A stretch of 64,000 bases of DNA from WLWS01 sp965243105 (GTDB lineage Bacteria; Pseudomonadota; Gammaproteobacteria; Eutrophobiales; Eutrophobiaceae), in the NCBI GenBank assembly GCA_965243105.1, contig CBDEUC010000003.1, positions 310,001-374,000 of the forward strand, in the 5' to 3' direction. The notes under the pieces were generated by a model, which was given only the letters and a program-made list of their open reading frames with translations, had not been told where the DNA came from and did no database searches. Positions within the stretch are counted from its first letter, which is position 1. Each line of letters begins with the position of its first letter. Of the stretch, positions 17,284 through 26,173 are shown one piece after another. A program made the position numbers and the translations under genes.

Positions 17284-17649
17284 ATGAGTGATGCGGATGA
17301 TGCCAGGGCGGTTATCGAGGAGTACGTGGCGGCCTGCAACGATGGTAGCGTTGAACGCCTGAGAGCAATTTTCCATGAAAACGCGCTGATGTCAGGCTAC
17401 ATGATGGGGGAATACCTGATGGGACCCCCGGAACCCTTTTTCCAGGTGGTTGAAAACCCTCCTCCCGAAGCCCCGGCTACCGCTGGTAATTACACTGCCA
17501 ATATCAGCAATGTCGAGGTATCCGGCCCGGTCGCGAGCGTCACGCTGAAAGAGGCTGGCTTCATGGGTATGAACTTCACAGACTATTTCCACCTCGCAAA
17601 GGTTGACGGGGAATGGAAAATCATCAGTAAAACCTTCAACCCTGAATAG
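17284..17649 (+). CDS. NTF2-like / lumazine-binding-like family protein
   Basis: A 121-residue protein with the NTF2-like cone fold: 'ARAVIEEYVAACNDGSVERLRAIFHENALMSG' opening helices and 'YFHLAKVDGEWKIISKTFNPE' closing strand. Such proteins bind small ligands or act as isomerases, and no catalytic residue can be assigned. The ATG at 17284 has a near-perfect GGAGGAAG (17270-17277) upstream. The in-frame start at 17230 is not needed. Confidence 0.8.
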   Translation: MSDADDARAVIEEYVAACNDGSVERLRAIFHENALMSGYMMGEYLMGPPEPFFQVVENPPPEAPATAGNYTANISNVEVSGPVASVTLKEAGFMGMNFTDYFHLAKVDGEWKIISKTFNPE

Positions 17650-17672
17650 CTTGTTAACGCTTTCTCAGCTGG

Positions 17673-19154
17673 ATGTCCAAAGTAAAGCTAGCCTCGTCTG
17701 TCATTTTAAGTCGAGGCCAGGGTGCGGACACGGAAGTCTTTCTCTGCCTGCGCGCGCCCGAACTCAGGTTTTTTGGCGGTTACTGGGTATTCCCCGGCGG
17801 CAATCTCGATAACGGGCTGGATGTCTTCTCCGGGGATGAATCTCTTGAACCGGCGCTTCGTCGTTGCGCCGTACGGGAATTGCTCGAAGAAGTAAATGTT
17901 CTTTCCTCGACCCTCGGGGAATCCTTCACCGCGGAAAGAAAGGTCGAGCTAAGATCCGAGTTGGCCTCTCCAGGGAACGGCTGGCGCGAGTTTATATCCG
18001 GATTTGACCCCGCTTTTCCACGGCTGCAAAGTATTTTACGCATTACCACGCCGCCCTTTATACCGCTACGCTTTGACACGCAGTTTTTTCACGTGCGCAC
18101 GCACGATAGTGATTCACCGACCGTTGATAAACAGGAATTACTTGAAGGGCAGTTCATCAGGCCCGCTGATGCTATTAAGGCCTGGGAGCAGGGAGAAATG
18201 GATATTGCCCCACCTGTATTGTTCCTGCTGCGCCTGCTTGCGACCCATGGCATGGATGATTTCGCGAATACCGCTTCCACCTGGGAAGAAAGACTCGAGG
18301 AAGGTGCGCTGCACCAGGCTTACTTTTCCCCGGGAATTTTCATGGCACCCCTGCAAACGCCTACCCTGCCACCGGCGACGACGACTAATACACTGATCAT
18401 CGGCACACAACGGCTGTACGTGGTTGACCCGGCAACACCCGATGAAACAGAGCAGGACAGGCTTATCAGGCACATGGAGGAATTACAGCAGGCGGGACAT
18501 AGCTTTGAGGCTATCTTGCTTACACACCATCACAGCGATCACGTCGGCGCTGTGAACAGGATAAGCCAGTACTTCAAGCTGGCGGTTCGTGCCCATGAGA
18601 AATGTTATGAGCGAATCGAACAGGGTTTCATCCGGGGAGACGCGCTCAAGGACGGTGACCGGCTGGAACTGGGAGACGCACCCGATGGTAGCCCGGGTTG
18701 GCACCTGCAGGTGCTGCACACGCCGGGGCATGCGATCGATCATCTTTGTTTTATTGACAGCAGGTACAATGCTGCAGTCATCGGCGATATGCTGTCCACG
18801 CTATCAACTATCGTTATCGATCCTCCCGAAGGTCATATGCGAACTTACCTCGATCAACTTGAAAGACTGGGTCAATTACCCCTGGCCACGGTATTCCCTT
18901 CGCACGGACCCCCGCGCCGGGACGGGGTTACATTAATCCGCGAGTTTCTTGCTCATCGCAGGGAAAGAGAAAAGGAGATTGTCACTGCGCTTTCAGCAAC
19001 TGCACAAAAGATTGACGAGTTATTGCCCGTTATTTACAGCGACGTACCCAGGGAGGTATATCCAATCGCATCCCGCTCACTACTGGCTGGCCTGATAAAA
19101 CTGGAAGAAGAGGGTTTGTGCGTTCAGGACCAGGGAGCGTGGCGCCTCGCATAA
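17673..19154 (+). CDS. Nudix hydrolase / metallo-beta-lactamase fusion protein
   Basis: A 493-residue two-domain protein. Residues 1 to about 200 are a Nudix domain: 'VFPGGNLD' at 39-46 and the helix 'RELLEE' at 68-73, with extra residues between the Gly and Arg of the Nudix box. Residues about 205-493 are a metallo-beta-lactamase domain like human LACTB2, with 'THHHSDH' (284-290), 'TPGHAIDH' (350-357), Asp in 'IGDML' (370-374) and 'PSHGPP' (409-414). A winged-helix-like C-terminus follows. The Nudix half would cleave a nucleoside-diphosphate-linked or CoA-type compound and the other half a thioester, ester or nucleic acid. The real substrate is unknown. It is followed by a strong terminator. 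Confidence 0.88.
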   Translation: MSKVKLASSVILSRGQGADTEVFLCLRAPELRFFGGYWVFPGGNLDNGLDVFSGDESLEPALRRCAVRELLEEVNVLSSTLGESFTAERKVELRSELASPGNGWREFISGFDPAFPRLQSILRITTPPFIPLRFDTQFFHVRTHDSDSPTVDKQELLEGQFIRPADAIKAWEQGEMDIAPPVLFLLRLLATHGMDDFANTASTWEERLEEGALHQAYFSPGIFMAPLQTPTLPPATTTNTLIIGTQRLYVVDPATPDETEQDRLIRHMEELQQAGHSFEAILLTHHHSDHVGAVNRISQYFKLAVRAHEKCYERIEQGFIRGDALKDGDRLELGDAPDGSPGWHLQVLHTPGHAIDHLCFIDSRYNAAVIGDMLSTLSTIVIDPPEGHMRTYLDQLERLGQLPLATVFPSHGPPRRDGVTLIREFLAHRREREKEIVTALSATAQKIDELLPVIYSDVPREVYPIASRSLLAGLIKLEEEGLCVQDQGAWRLA

Positions 19155-19180
19155 AAAAACCGCCTTGCGGCGGCTTTTTT
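19153..19180. terminator. Bidirectional Rho-independent terminator
   Basis: CCGCC (19160-19164) and GGCGG (19169-19173) form the stem around a TTGC loop, with an A tract before it and T6 (19175-19180) after it. It lies between the convergent Nudix fusion gene and the EthD-family gene and can end transcripts from both sides. Confidence 0.92.
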
Positions 19181-19198
19181 AAGACGATATTACCCGTC

Positions 19199-19510
19199 TT
19201 AGCTCATCAGCACTTCTTCAATCTGAACGACCGGATCGATATTCGTAAAGTTTGGAATATCTCCCATGATCTCTCCACCATGTTCCTTTATGGCATTTTC
19301 AAATGAGGCTACATCATCAAACTTGAGACTGGCGACCGTCACATAAGTCGCTGCTGAGCCTTCCGGGCCCGAGAGACCTTTAATGACTTCCACGCCCCTG
19401 AGTACATCACCCCACTTCTCCTGCACCAGCGGCATGTGCGTGGCGAGATAATAGTCGTAATCGAAATTACCGCCTGGCTGGTTTGGGTACATGACACTGA
19501 CTCGAATCAT
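19199..19510 (-). CDS. EthD family protein
   Basis: A 103-residue ferredoxin-like alpha/beta barrel protein: 'MIRVSVMYPNQPGGNFDYDYYLATHMPLV' opening, split over strand 1 and helix 1, is the EthD hallmark. EthD itself supports ethyl tert-butyl ether oxidation. Most family members have no known activity, and some act as cyclases or dehydratases in polyketide and aromatic pathways. It sits upstream of the CrtI-like oxidoreductase on the opposite end of the shared minus strand, 50 bases from its stop. Confidence 0.85.
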   Translation of the reverse strand: MIRVSVMYPNQPGGNFDYDYYLATHMPLVQEKWGDVLRGVEVIKGLSGPEGSAATYVTVASLKFDDVASFENAIKEHGGEIMGDIPNFTNIDPVVQIEEVLMS

Positions 19511-19560
19511 TATTATCCTCTCCTTTTTTCAGTTGCTTAAAGTATTAGTTGTGACAAATC

Positions 19561-21135
19561 TCAGAGTGACTTGGCAACGAGGTACCCGGAAGCACCTCCT
19601 AACCCTGGCCCTGGATGCGTCGATGCGCCAATATGATACAGGTTCCTCAAGGGCGTACTGTGATTTTTCAGTGACTTCAATGGTCGCCAGAGAAAATACT
19701 GGTCAAGGGCACAGTCACCACCATAGGGATCACCACCCACCAGGTTAATATTGATTGCTTCAAGATCCGCCGGTGACAGGACGCTTCGTTTCAAAATATT
19801 TTCCTTTAGCCCTGGAATGTGCTCAGCAATCCGATCCACGATACGATCGGCATAGGCTTCCCTGACCTCTTCAGTCCAGCTGCCGTCTACAGGTATCGAA
19901 ATTTCCCCGGCTGCATCCCCCTCTATAACCCGGGGTAACTCCTGCAGCTGTATCCAGAGCAACCCCTTTCCTTCAGGTACACGAGTGGGATCAAGTGCCG
20001 CCGGCTGTCCTACCACGATAGTGGCGACCCGTGGTAGAAGCCCCCTGTCCGCTTCATTCATCGCCTGCGAAACCCCATCCAGCCCGGGTGTGAGGTGAAC
20101 AATGGCAACCTTGTCGAGATTTGAGTCTGACCACCGGGGTGGCGTATCCAGGGCAAGATGGATCTGCATATCGGCGTGCCCGTGACGAAAACCTGCCGCC
20201 TGTTCCTTCACTACAGCCGGTAATTCTTCATTTTTCAGCAAGCGCTGGTATAGCTGGCCCGGCGTCATGCTGCATATGACTGCTCCATTGGACCTGTACT
20301 CCTCTCCGCTGGCAGTAGTCACCCCAACTGCCGCACCATTTTCAACAAGCACTTTTTCTACGTCGGTATTCAGCCTGATTTCACCACCGTGTGAATTGAT
20401 AAGCTTCTCAAACGCCTCGACCAGCCTGTAGCTACCACCCTTGACCACGGGACAGCCCGCCACCTCCAGCGTAAAGGCAATAATACGTGCCATGTGTCCC
20501 GACATGGGTGAGTCCGGCCCGATGCCGGTGTGTGCGGGCCATGCTGCCAGGCAGGCAGCGGCGGTCCTTGACTCAAAGGTGTTGCCAAGCCAGGTTCTGG
20601 CTGTCTCAAGGCAGTAGTTAAAATATTGACTCAGGTATAGCGGTCCGCGTTTAAACAGCGTTAGTGCAAATAACTTGAAGGTAGACCAGGTCCACAGCTC
20701 GGAACCAAGCAGGGCGAAAGTCAGATCCAGTGACTGCATAAGCTCACCCATGGCCCGCTGGTATCGATCCCCGTCCCCCGGGGACAGTTCGTTGAGGCGC
20801 CTGACGTTTTCTTCCCTGGACATTTTCAGGATCCATGAACTGCCATCAGGCAGGACCGTCGCCGTCGGGCAATCGGTATTGCAATACTCAAGTCCATGCT
20901 TTTCCAGTTCATCCCTGAGTTCGGCGTATCCAGGAGAAGTGACAAACAGCGGATGCCAGCTGGATAACACATCGTGAACAAAACCAGGTTCGGTAATTTC
21001 ATCTGTCCTGATACAGCCCCCTGCCCGGTCATTCCTTTCAAGGAGCAGTACTTTTTTTCCTCCCCGTGCCAGCAATGCACCGCAAACGAGGGAATTAATT
21101 CCTGTACCTACAATAATGTGATCAAATGTTTTCAT
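19561..21135 (-). CDS. Phytoene-dehydrogenase-like (CrtI family) FAD oxidoreductase
   Basis: A 524-residue flavoprotein with the dinucleotide fold at the N-terminus ('IIVGTGINSLVCGALLARGG', 'LLLERNDRAGG') and the C-terminal CrtI signature region 'LYHIGASTHPGPGLGGASG'. It resembles the PYROXD2/phytoene desaturase-related group found outside carotenoid clusters. There is no crtB, crtE or lycopene cyclase nearby, so a carotenoid role is unlikely here. Substrate unknown. Confidence 0.85.
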   Translation of the reverse strand: MKTFDHIIVGTGINSLVCGALLARGGKKVLLLERNDRAGGCIRTDEITEPGFVHDVLSSWHPLFVTSPGYAELRDELEKHGLEYCNTDCPTATVLPDGSSWILKMSREENVRRLNELSPGDGDRYQRAMGELMQSLDLTFALLGSELWTWSTFKLFALTLFKRGPLYLSQYFNYCLETARTWLGNTFESRTAAACLAAWPAHTGIGPDSPMSGHMARIIAFTLEVAGCPVVKGGSYRLVEAFEKLINSHGGEIRLNTDVEKVLVENGAAVGVTTASGEEYRSNGAVICSMTPGQLYQRLLKNEELPAVVKEQAAGFRHGHADMQIHLALDTPPRWSDSNLDKVAIVHLTPGLDGVSQAMNEADRGLLPRVATIVVGQPAALDPTRVPEGKGLLWIQLQELPRVIEGDAAGEISIPVDGSWTEEVREAYADRIVDRIAEHIPGLKENILKRSVLSPADLEAININLVGGDPYGGDCALDQYFLWRPLKSLKNHSTPLRNLYHIGASTHPGPGLGGASGYLVAKSL

Positions 21136-21155
21136 TGGCTGGATATACTCGCTAG

Positions 21156-21794
21156 TTAACCAGGTAACATACCGGCGTTTTCCAGGACCTTGAAAAGATG
21201 CCTGATTTTTTCCGGGTCCTTAATGCCATGACTTTCCTCCAGGCTGGAAGAGAGATCGGCTCCCATGGGCTTGACTTGCTCAAGTGCCTCCACGATGTTT
21301 TCCGCGTTCAGGCTTCCCGCAAGAAACAGGGGGTAATCCAGTGCTATTTGCCTGGCCTGCTCCCAGTCAGCCTTTTGACCCGTGCCGCCATACTTGTCGC
21401 CGACCCTCGGCGCATCCATGAGGAACATGTGAGGTCGATAAGAATTCAACACCCCTGTGTCCCCCAGGTCCAGTTCCTGTATTGCTTTTAGAACTGGGAT
21501 ATTCACCTTGTTACATTCCTCGGGAGGCTCACTACCATGCATCTGCGCAATGGTGATACCAACATTGTCTGCAATTGCGTTGATGTTTTCCGCTGGCTCA
21601 TCCAGGAAGACGCCCACTTTTTCGACCCCTGGCTGCTCCGCGTCGAGTCTTCGAATAATGTCCCTTGCCACACCAGGATCACAAGACCGGGGCGATTTAT
21701 CCGTAAATATAAATCCCAGCCCCCATGCCCCCGACTCCGCAGCAAGTACAGCGTCCTCGTAGCGCGTTAATCCACAGACCTTGATCTTAGCCAC
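21156..21794 (-). CDS. trpF: Phosphoribosylanthranilate isomerase
   Basis: A 212-residue TIM barrel of tryptophan synthesis. 'KVCGLTR' carries the catalytic cysteine, and 'GLGFIFTDKSPR' and 'LAGSLNAENI' are the phosphate-binding loops. It overlaps trpC by 8 bases. It converts N-(5-phosphoribosyl)anthranilate to CdRP. Confidence 0.95.
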   Translation of the reverse strand: MAKIKVCGLTRYEDAVLAAESGAWGLGFIFTDKSPRSCDPGVARDIIRRLDAEQPGVEKVGVFLDEPAENINAIADNVGITIAQMHGSEPPEECNKVNIPVLKAIQELDLGDTGVLNSYRPHMFLMDAPRVGDKYGGTGQKADWEQARQIALDYPLFLAGSLNAENIVEALEQVKPMGADLSSSLEESHGIKDPEKIRHLFKVLENAGMLPG

Positions 21795-22569
21795 TAATCA
21801 ACTCGTGCAATGCTTTACCGGGGCGACCATCCATCATCAACGAGGTGCCGACCAGGAATCCATCAAAGCCCAGTTCGCGAAAATCATCAATTTGCGAACG
21901 TTCAAAGATACCACTTTCGCAAATCTTGACGACATCGTCCGGGAAATGCGGTGCCAGGTTTCTACCCACATCAAGATCAATGTCCAGGGTCTTGAGATTT
22001 CGATTATTAACCCCCATGACCTTGCAGCCGATCCTGCACGCAATTTCCAGCTCTGCTTCATCGTGTACTTCGACCAGGGTATTAAGCCCGATACTGACAG
22101 CCAGCTGCTGCAGGTCTTTTATTTCCACCTCATCAAGATAGCGCACACACAACAGCACGACACTAGCACCAATAAACCTGGCAAAGTGCACCTGGTAGGG
22201 ATCAATAACAAAATCCTTCATGATGATAGGAATTTCAGGATAGGCTGAACGCACTGACCTGAGATAATCATAGGAGCCGTGAAAGTAAGTGGGTTCGGTC
22301 AGGATTGAGATTGCCCTGGAACCGTTTTCTACGTACGCACGTGCAACATCGACCGGGCTTATTACGTCGGCATCAAAGATCTTTCCGCGGGACGGACTAC
22401 CGTATTTTATTTCCGTGATGAGATTCACCTCGCCCACTGGAAAGGCGTCGTCAAAATTTGCTGCGGTCAGTTCAAATTCAGGCTCATCCATCACTCGCTG
22501 TAATGGAAATGACTCCTGGTCTCTTTTCACACGAGCCCGGGTTTCTTCAATTATTTCAGCGAATGCCAT
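21787..22569 (-). CDS. trpC: Indole-3-glycerol phosphate synthase
   Basis: A TIM-barrel enzyme of about 260 residues with 'LITEIKYGSPSRG' (catalytic Lys), 'IIMKDFVIDPYQV' and 'ESGIFERSQI'. The start at 22569 (ATG, one base after the trpD stop) gives the normal N-terminus 'MAFAEIIEETRARV'. The start at 22614 would overlap trpD by 44 bases and adds an unlike leader. Confidence 0.95.
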   Translation of the reverse strand: MAFAEIIEETRARVKRDQESFPLQRVMDEPEFELTAANFDDAFPVGEVNLITEIKYGSPSRGKIFDADVISPVDVARAYVENGSRAISILTEPTYFHGSYDYLRSVRSAYPEIPIIMKDFVIDPYQVHFARFIGASVVLLCVRYLDEVEIKDLQQLAVSIGLNTLVEVHDEAELEIACRIGCKVMGVNNRNLKTLDIDLDVGRNLAPHFPDDVVKICESGIFERSQIDDFRELGFDGFLVGTSLMMDGRPGKALHELISG

Positions 22570-22570
22570 A

Positions 22571-23584
22571 TCAATGGACCTCTGCCAGGCGTTTAATGTA
22601 GTCAAGTGCCTCACCGCTTTCCTGTACGGTCCTTGCCTGTTCTATCCCGGCTTCGATGGAGTCGGCGCTGCCGGCTAACCAGAGCGCCACACCGGCATTC
22701 AATACCACGCAATCGGCGCGGGCGCTTTTTTCCCCGGCAAAGATTTTTCTGAGGATTTCAGCATTGTCTGCCGCGCTACCTCCTTTAAGCTGGTCCAGCT
22801 TACAGGCTTTGAAGCCATAGTCTTCGGGACGCAGTTCCAGCTCACTAATGCTGTCCCCCTCAACCAGCCGCGCATAGGTAGGGCCCGTCATGGAAATTTC
22901 ATCGAGACCATCCGCTGAATGCACAACCATGGTTTTTTCATGGCCCGCCAGGGAAAGCGCGTTGGCCATGGTATCCAGCAGCGCAGCATCAAACACGCCA
23001 ATAACCTGCCGTTTCAGGTTTGAAGGATGCAGCAGCGGTCCAAGGATATTAAACAGGGTGCGTACGCCAATCGCCGTGCGGATTGGAGCAATATTTTTGA
23101 AAGCCGGGTGATACAGCTGGGCAAACAGGAAAGCAAAGTTATGGGACTCCAGGCTGGCACTGGCTTTTTCAGGGTCGAGATCCGTGGCAATCCCGAGTTC
23201 GTTTAACACATCTGCGCTACCACTTTTACTGGTCACAGAACGACTGCCATGCTTGGCTACGGCCACACCCGACGCGGCTATCAGTAACGAAGCAGTGGTA
23301 CTGATATTAAAAGTACCGGCACCATCACCACCGGTACCGCACAGGCATACCGCTGCTCCAGGTAATTCAATCTTGACCGCCCTCTCTAGGAATACCTCCG
23401 CAATAGCAGCAAGCTGTGCCGGAGTTTCTCCACGGGCACGTAACAGGACCAGCAGCGCCGCCTGTTGTTCCGGTGGATACTTCACACCGTCACAAAAATC
23501 AGCAAAACAGCTCTTGAGAATTTCAAGGTCTATTTCGCGATCAGCGATCAGATCGTTGAGTAAAGTTTCTATAGTCATTAGCAA
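22571..23584 (-). CDS. trpD: Anthranilate phosphoribosyltransferase
   Basis: A 337-residue enzyme joining anthranilate and PRPP. Motifs: 'CGTGGDGAGTFNIST' (PRPP pyrophosphate loop), 'KHGSRSVTSKSGSADVL' (anthranilate site) and 'GPLLHPSNLKRQVIGV'. First of the trpD-trpC-trpF unit. trpE and trpG are not in the window. Confidence 0.95.
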   Translation of the reverse strand: MLMTIETLLNDLIADREIDLEILKSCFADFCDGVKYPPEQQAALLVLLRARGETPAQLAAIAEVFLERAVKIELPGAAVCLCGTGGDGAGTFNISTTASLLIAASGVAVAKHGSRSVTSKSGSADVLNELGIATDLDPEKASASLESHNFAFLFAQLYHPAFKNIAPIRTAIGVRTLFNILGPLLHPSNLKRQVIGVFDAALLDTMANALSLAGHEKTMVVHSADGLDEISMTGPTYARLVEGDSISELELRPEDYGFKACKLDQLKGGSAADNAEILRKIFAGEKSARADCVVLNAGVALWLAGSADSIEAGIEQARTVQESGEALDYIKRLAEVH

Positions 23585-23660
23585 GACTCCAGTAGAACCG
23601 AAGATACACGTATCGCTGCAGCATGACCAGCCAGATAACTTAAGTGAAATATGCAGGACA

Positions 23661-24701
23661 CTATTGACTCTTTCTCCTGGTTATTGATGGAGTTTCTCCA
23701 AATCTCTCCCGGTAACACTTCGCATATTTACTCAGGTGACTGAAACCACAATCGGTAGCGATTTCCGAAATAGTATTATCGGCATACCTGGCATCCAGTA
23801 ACTTTTGCCTGGAGATACCAAGACGAAAATCCCGCAGGTATTCCATTGGCGTTGTATTCCGGTAGCGACGAAAACCATTTTGCAAAGCCCGCTCACTCAC
23901 TGCCGCACACCTGGCCAGGTCGAAAAGCTGAATCACATCCCTGTAGTGGTCGGAAATATAATTTTCCACGCGCCTGATGTAATCCGGTACCTGCCCTGTA
24001 GCAGGGGCGCCGACAAGTTCTCCCTGGTTGTGGGATAGTTCTGCCAGGATCTGTGCGTAGATCAGTTCTTCCCACTGCTTTTCTACTATCGGCAGTCGTA
24101 AATCAACATGCCCTTTATCGATTTCATTGCAAGCGTGTACCAGGAGGTTCATCAGCCCGCTGGCCTGGTGCGATGTTCCCGGGTCCGCTGAATTAAATAA
24201 CAGCTCAGAAGAAAGTGTCTTTCCGGATTCACGTTCAAGAATTTGCTGCAGTCCACGCTGTGATACTTTTACGGTGAAATTCATCATGTCATTGGATAAA
24301 TCAAGTACCGCGGGAACTCCCGGATTGAACATATAAACATCCCTGCCAGACAATGAAATGACATTGTCCTGCTGTTTTACAAGGCCAGTCCCGCGCAATA
24401 GAACCAGCATGAAAAAGGTATTTTCCGGTGGGCAAACGCCAATTCGAATGGCAGTGCCATAGTAAAGACTGTTTATACCAATACGACCGATATTGATACC
24501 GCAGTGTTGAAAACTGACGCAATAGTTCTTGTCCAGCGGATTGATCGTGTGCCTGCCAAGGTATTTTGCGAGGTGATCGCGGGTCGCAATAAGATCGTCC
24601 GTCTCGCAGACAAACTGGCTTTTCAGGGGTAACCTCGTTCGGTTACTTTCGTTCAGGATCTGCACGTGGATATGCTCTCGACCATGCGTATTCGGGCTCA
24701 A
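23661..24701 (-). CDS. AraC family transcriptional regulator
   Basis: A 346-residue regulator with an N-terminal AraC-binding-like sensing domain (residues about 20-200, 'CVSFQHCGINIGRIGINSLYYG' split over two strands). A C-terminal pair of helix-turn-helices follows ('LFDLARCAAVSERALQNGF' and 'TISEIATDCGFSHLSKYAK'). It is divergent, across 96 bases, from the operon coding for a membrane protein and two reductive-dehalogenase homologues, so it is the natural candidate for their control. The effector is unknown. Confidence 0.9.
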   Translation of the reverse strand: MSPNTHGREHIHVQILNESNRTRLPLKSQFVCETDDLIATRDHLAKYLGRHTINPLDKNYCVSFQHCGINIGRIGINSLYYGTAIRIGVCPPENTFFMLVLLRGTGLVKQQDNVISLSGRDVYMFNPGVPAVLDLSNDMMNFTVKVSQRGLQQILERESGKTLSSELLFNSADPGTSHQASGLMNLLVHACNEIDKGHVDLRLPIVEKQWEELIYAQILAELSHNQGELVGAPATGQVPDYIRRVENYISDHYRDVIQLFDLARCAAVSERALQNGFRRYRNTTPMEYLRDFRLGISRQKLLDARYADNTISEIATDCGFSHLSKYAKCYRERFGETPSITRRKSQ

Positions 24702-24797
24702 CTACTGCGTAGAAAGGATACTCCAGCCATGAGATATGTTCTATATTAGTAGTCAGCACATTGGCTCATATTAACCAGTTAAAATGAGATTTAACCT

Positions 24798-25145
24798 ATG
24801 TTTATACTCGATATCCTGCGCTGGCTTGTTGCAATCCCCCTTTTGCTTGTTTCCACCTACTTCATTATTACCAATTTTCGATTTCTTGCTAAGACACTCA
24901 AGCTTGGGCTTGATGCCGGGCCGGCACCGGTAACTGTCATGGGCGGTCTCACTGGCTGTATCGGGCTGCTTCTATTGCCCGTGATGAGCTTTACTGATCG
25001 CCTGTCCCTGTTGTGGATTCCGCTGGTGATTGATATTGGGTCACTGCCGTTTTATGGCGGCATGCTCGGCCTTGCCGTTTTGCAGTATTTCAATTCCGGG
25101 ATCTGGCGCAAGCAACCGGATTATGTCGAGGGAGGGTCAGATTAA
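24798..25145 (+). CDS. Small three-helix membrane protein, first gene of the dehalogenase-homologue operon
   Basis: A 115-residue protein with three predicted membrane spans at about residues 6-27, 46-66 and 70-98. No family recognised. Its stop overlaps the start of the next gene as TAATG, so the two are translationally coupled. Size and topology recall RdhB, the membrane anchor of respiratory reductive dehalogenases, but I see no clear sequence match, so this is an analogy only. Confidence 0.7.
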   Translation: MFILDILRWLVAIPLLLVSTYFIITNFRFLAKTLKLGLDAGPAPVTVMGGLTGCIGLLLLPVMSFTDRLSLLWIPLVIDIGSLPFYGGMLGLAVLQYFNSGIWRKQPDYVEGGSD

Positions 25146-26170
25146 TGGGTTTCTTTAATTACCAGCTAAGCGACAAGGGAAAATTCACCCCTTCAAAATT
25201 CCACCAGCTGATATGGCCAAAAAATGCTTCCGGCAACAAGGTCAACGGCCTGGGCAAGGAAAACAAGGAACGCCCCGTGCAGTCTTACCACAAGCATCAT
25301 CCCTGGTATCCCTTTGGCCTGGCAGAGCAATGGTTTGTACACAAGTGCATGTATGACTTTCGCATTTCCAACTGGTACTTCAAGCACTGGATTACAGAAA
25401 ACGTGACTCGACTCGGCGCAATTGCCGGTAAAAAGAAAGAGGACAGCCCGGAGAACTGGACAAGGATAGTCAAGGAAAAAGCCCTGGCTGATGACGATGT
25501 CCATGTCGTGGGTATTTGCCACATGAATCCCGACTGGGTTTTCGCAGACCGCGAGGTACCCAGGGGCGAATGGGTCATCATGCTGGCCAGGCGCATGGAC
25601 TACGATGAATTTTCAAAGAACATGAAAGGGGACTTTGTTTCTCAGTGTCGCGAAGTGATTAAGTCCTATGTCAAGGGACAGGAAACCGGTTATCGCCTGG
25701 CGAAGTGGATCCGTGACCAGGGTTACTACGCTTCTTTCAAGGGTGGCCTGAGCGATGACCACCTGTTTACCGTGATACCTGCTGCTATTGAAGCGGGCAT
25801 CGGTCAGCTTGGCAAACATGGCTCGCTCATCTCCGATGAACTGGGTTCAAGCATGCGACTCACGCCAATCCTGACTGATATGCCGCTGGTGCCTGATAAA
25901 TCTCGCGATATCGGCGTTGATGATTTCTGTGCTACCTGCCAGCTTTGCGCGCGTGACTGCCCCGCTGATGCCATTACCCACGAAAAACAGATGGTGAATG
26001 GAAATATGAAATGGTACGTGGACTTTGACAAGTGCGTACCTGCATTCAATGAACTTTATGCCTGCGGCCTGTGCCTCGCAGTGTGTCCCTGGAGCCGACC
26101 CGGGGTAGCACCTAACCTCATGCAAAAAATGTTAAGACGGAGAGAAAAAAGCGCAACCAGGGAAAGTTAA
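25145..26170 (+). CDS. Short cytosolic reductive-dehalogenase homologue (RdhA-like), copy 1
   Basis: A 341-residue cobalamin/iron-sulfur protein. The cobalamin-domain stretch 'AGIGQLGKHGSLISDELG' is typical of RdhA. Two 4Fe-4S motifs follow: C262, C265, C268, C272-Pro and C297, C307, C310, C314-Pro. Y175 aligns, in an ungapped 21-residue block, with Y426 of the long homologue at 38164, and R238 takes the place of its K488. I recall Tyr246/Arg305 in Sulfurospirillum PceA. No Tat signal, so probably cytosolic. QueG was considered, but the RdhA-type loop and the longer spacing in the second cluster fit better. The downstream paralogue starts after 3 bases. Substrate unknown. Confidence 0.8.
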   Translation: MGFFNYQLSDKGKFTPSKFHQLIWPKNASGNKVNGLGKENKERPVQSYHKHHPWYPFGLAEQWFVHKCMYDFRISNWYFKHWITENVTRLGAIAGKKKEDSPENWTRIVKEKALADDDVHVVGICHMNPDWVFADREVPRGEWVIMLARRMDYDEFSKNMKGDFVSQCREVIKSYVKGQETGYRLAKWIRDQGYYASFKGGLSDDHLFTVIPAAIEAGIGQLGKHGSLISDELGSSMRLTPILTDMPLVPDKSRDIGVDDFCATCQLCARDCPADAITHEKQMVNGNMKWYVDFDKCVPAFNELYACGLCLAVCPWSRPGVAPNLMQKMLRRREKSATRES

Positions 26171-26173
26171 AAC

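Noticed and set aside
19561..21135. Carotenoid biosynthesis gene (crtI)
   Set aside because: No other carotenoid gene nearby, and the sequence resembles the wider CrtI-related oxidoreductase group.
24798..25145. True RdhB membrane anchor
   Set aside because: Three membrane spans and operon position fit, but no recognisable RdhB sequence pattern.
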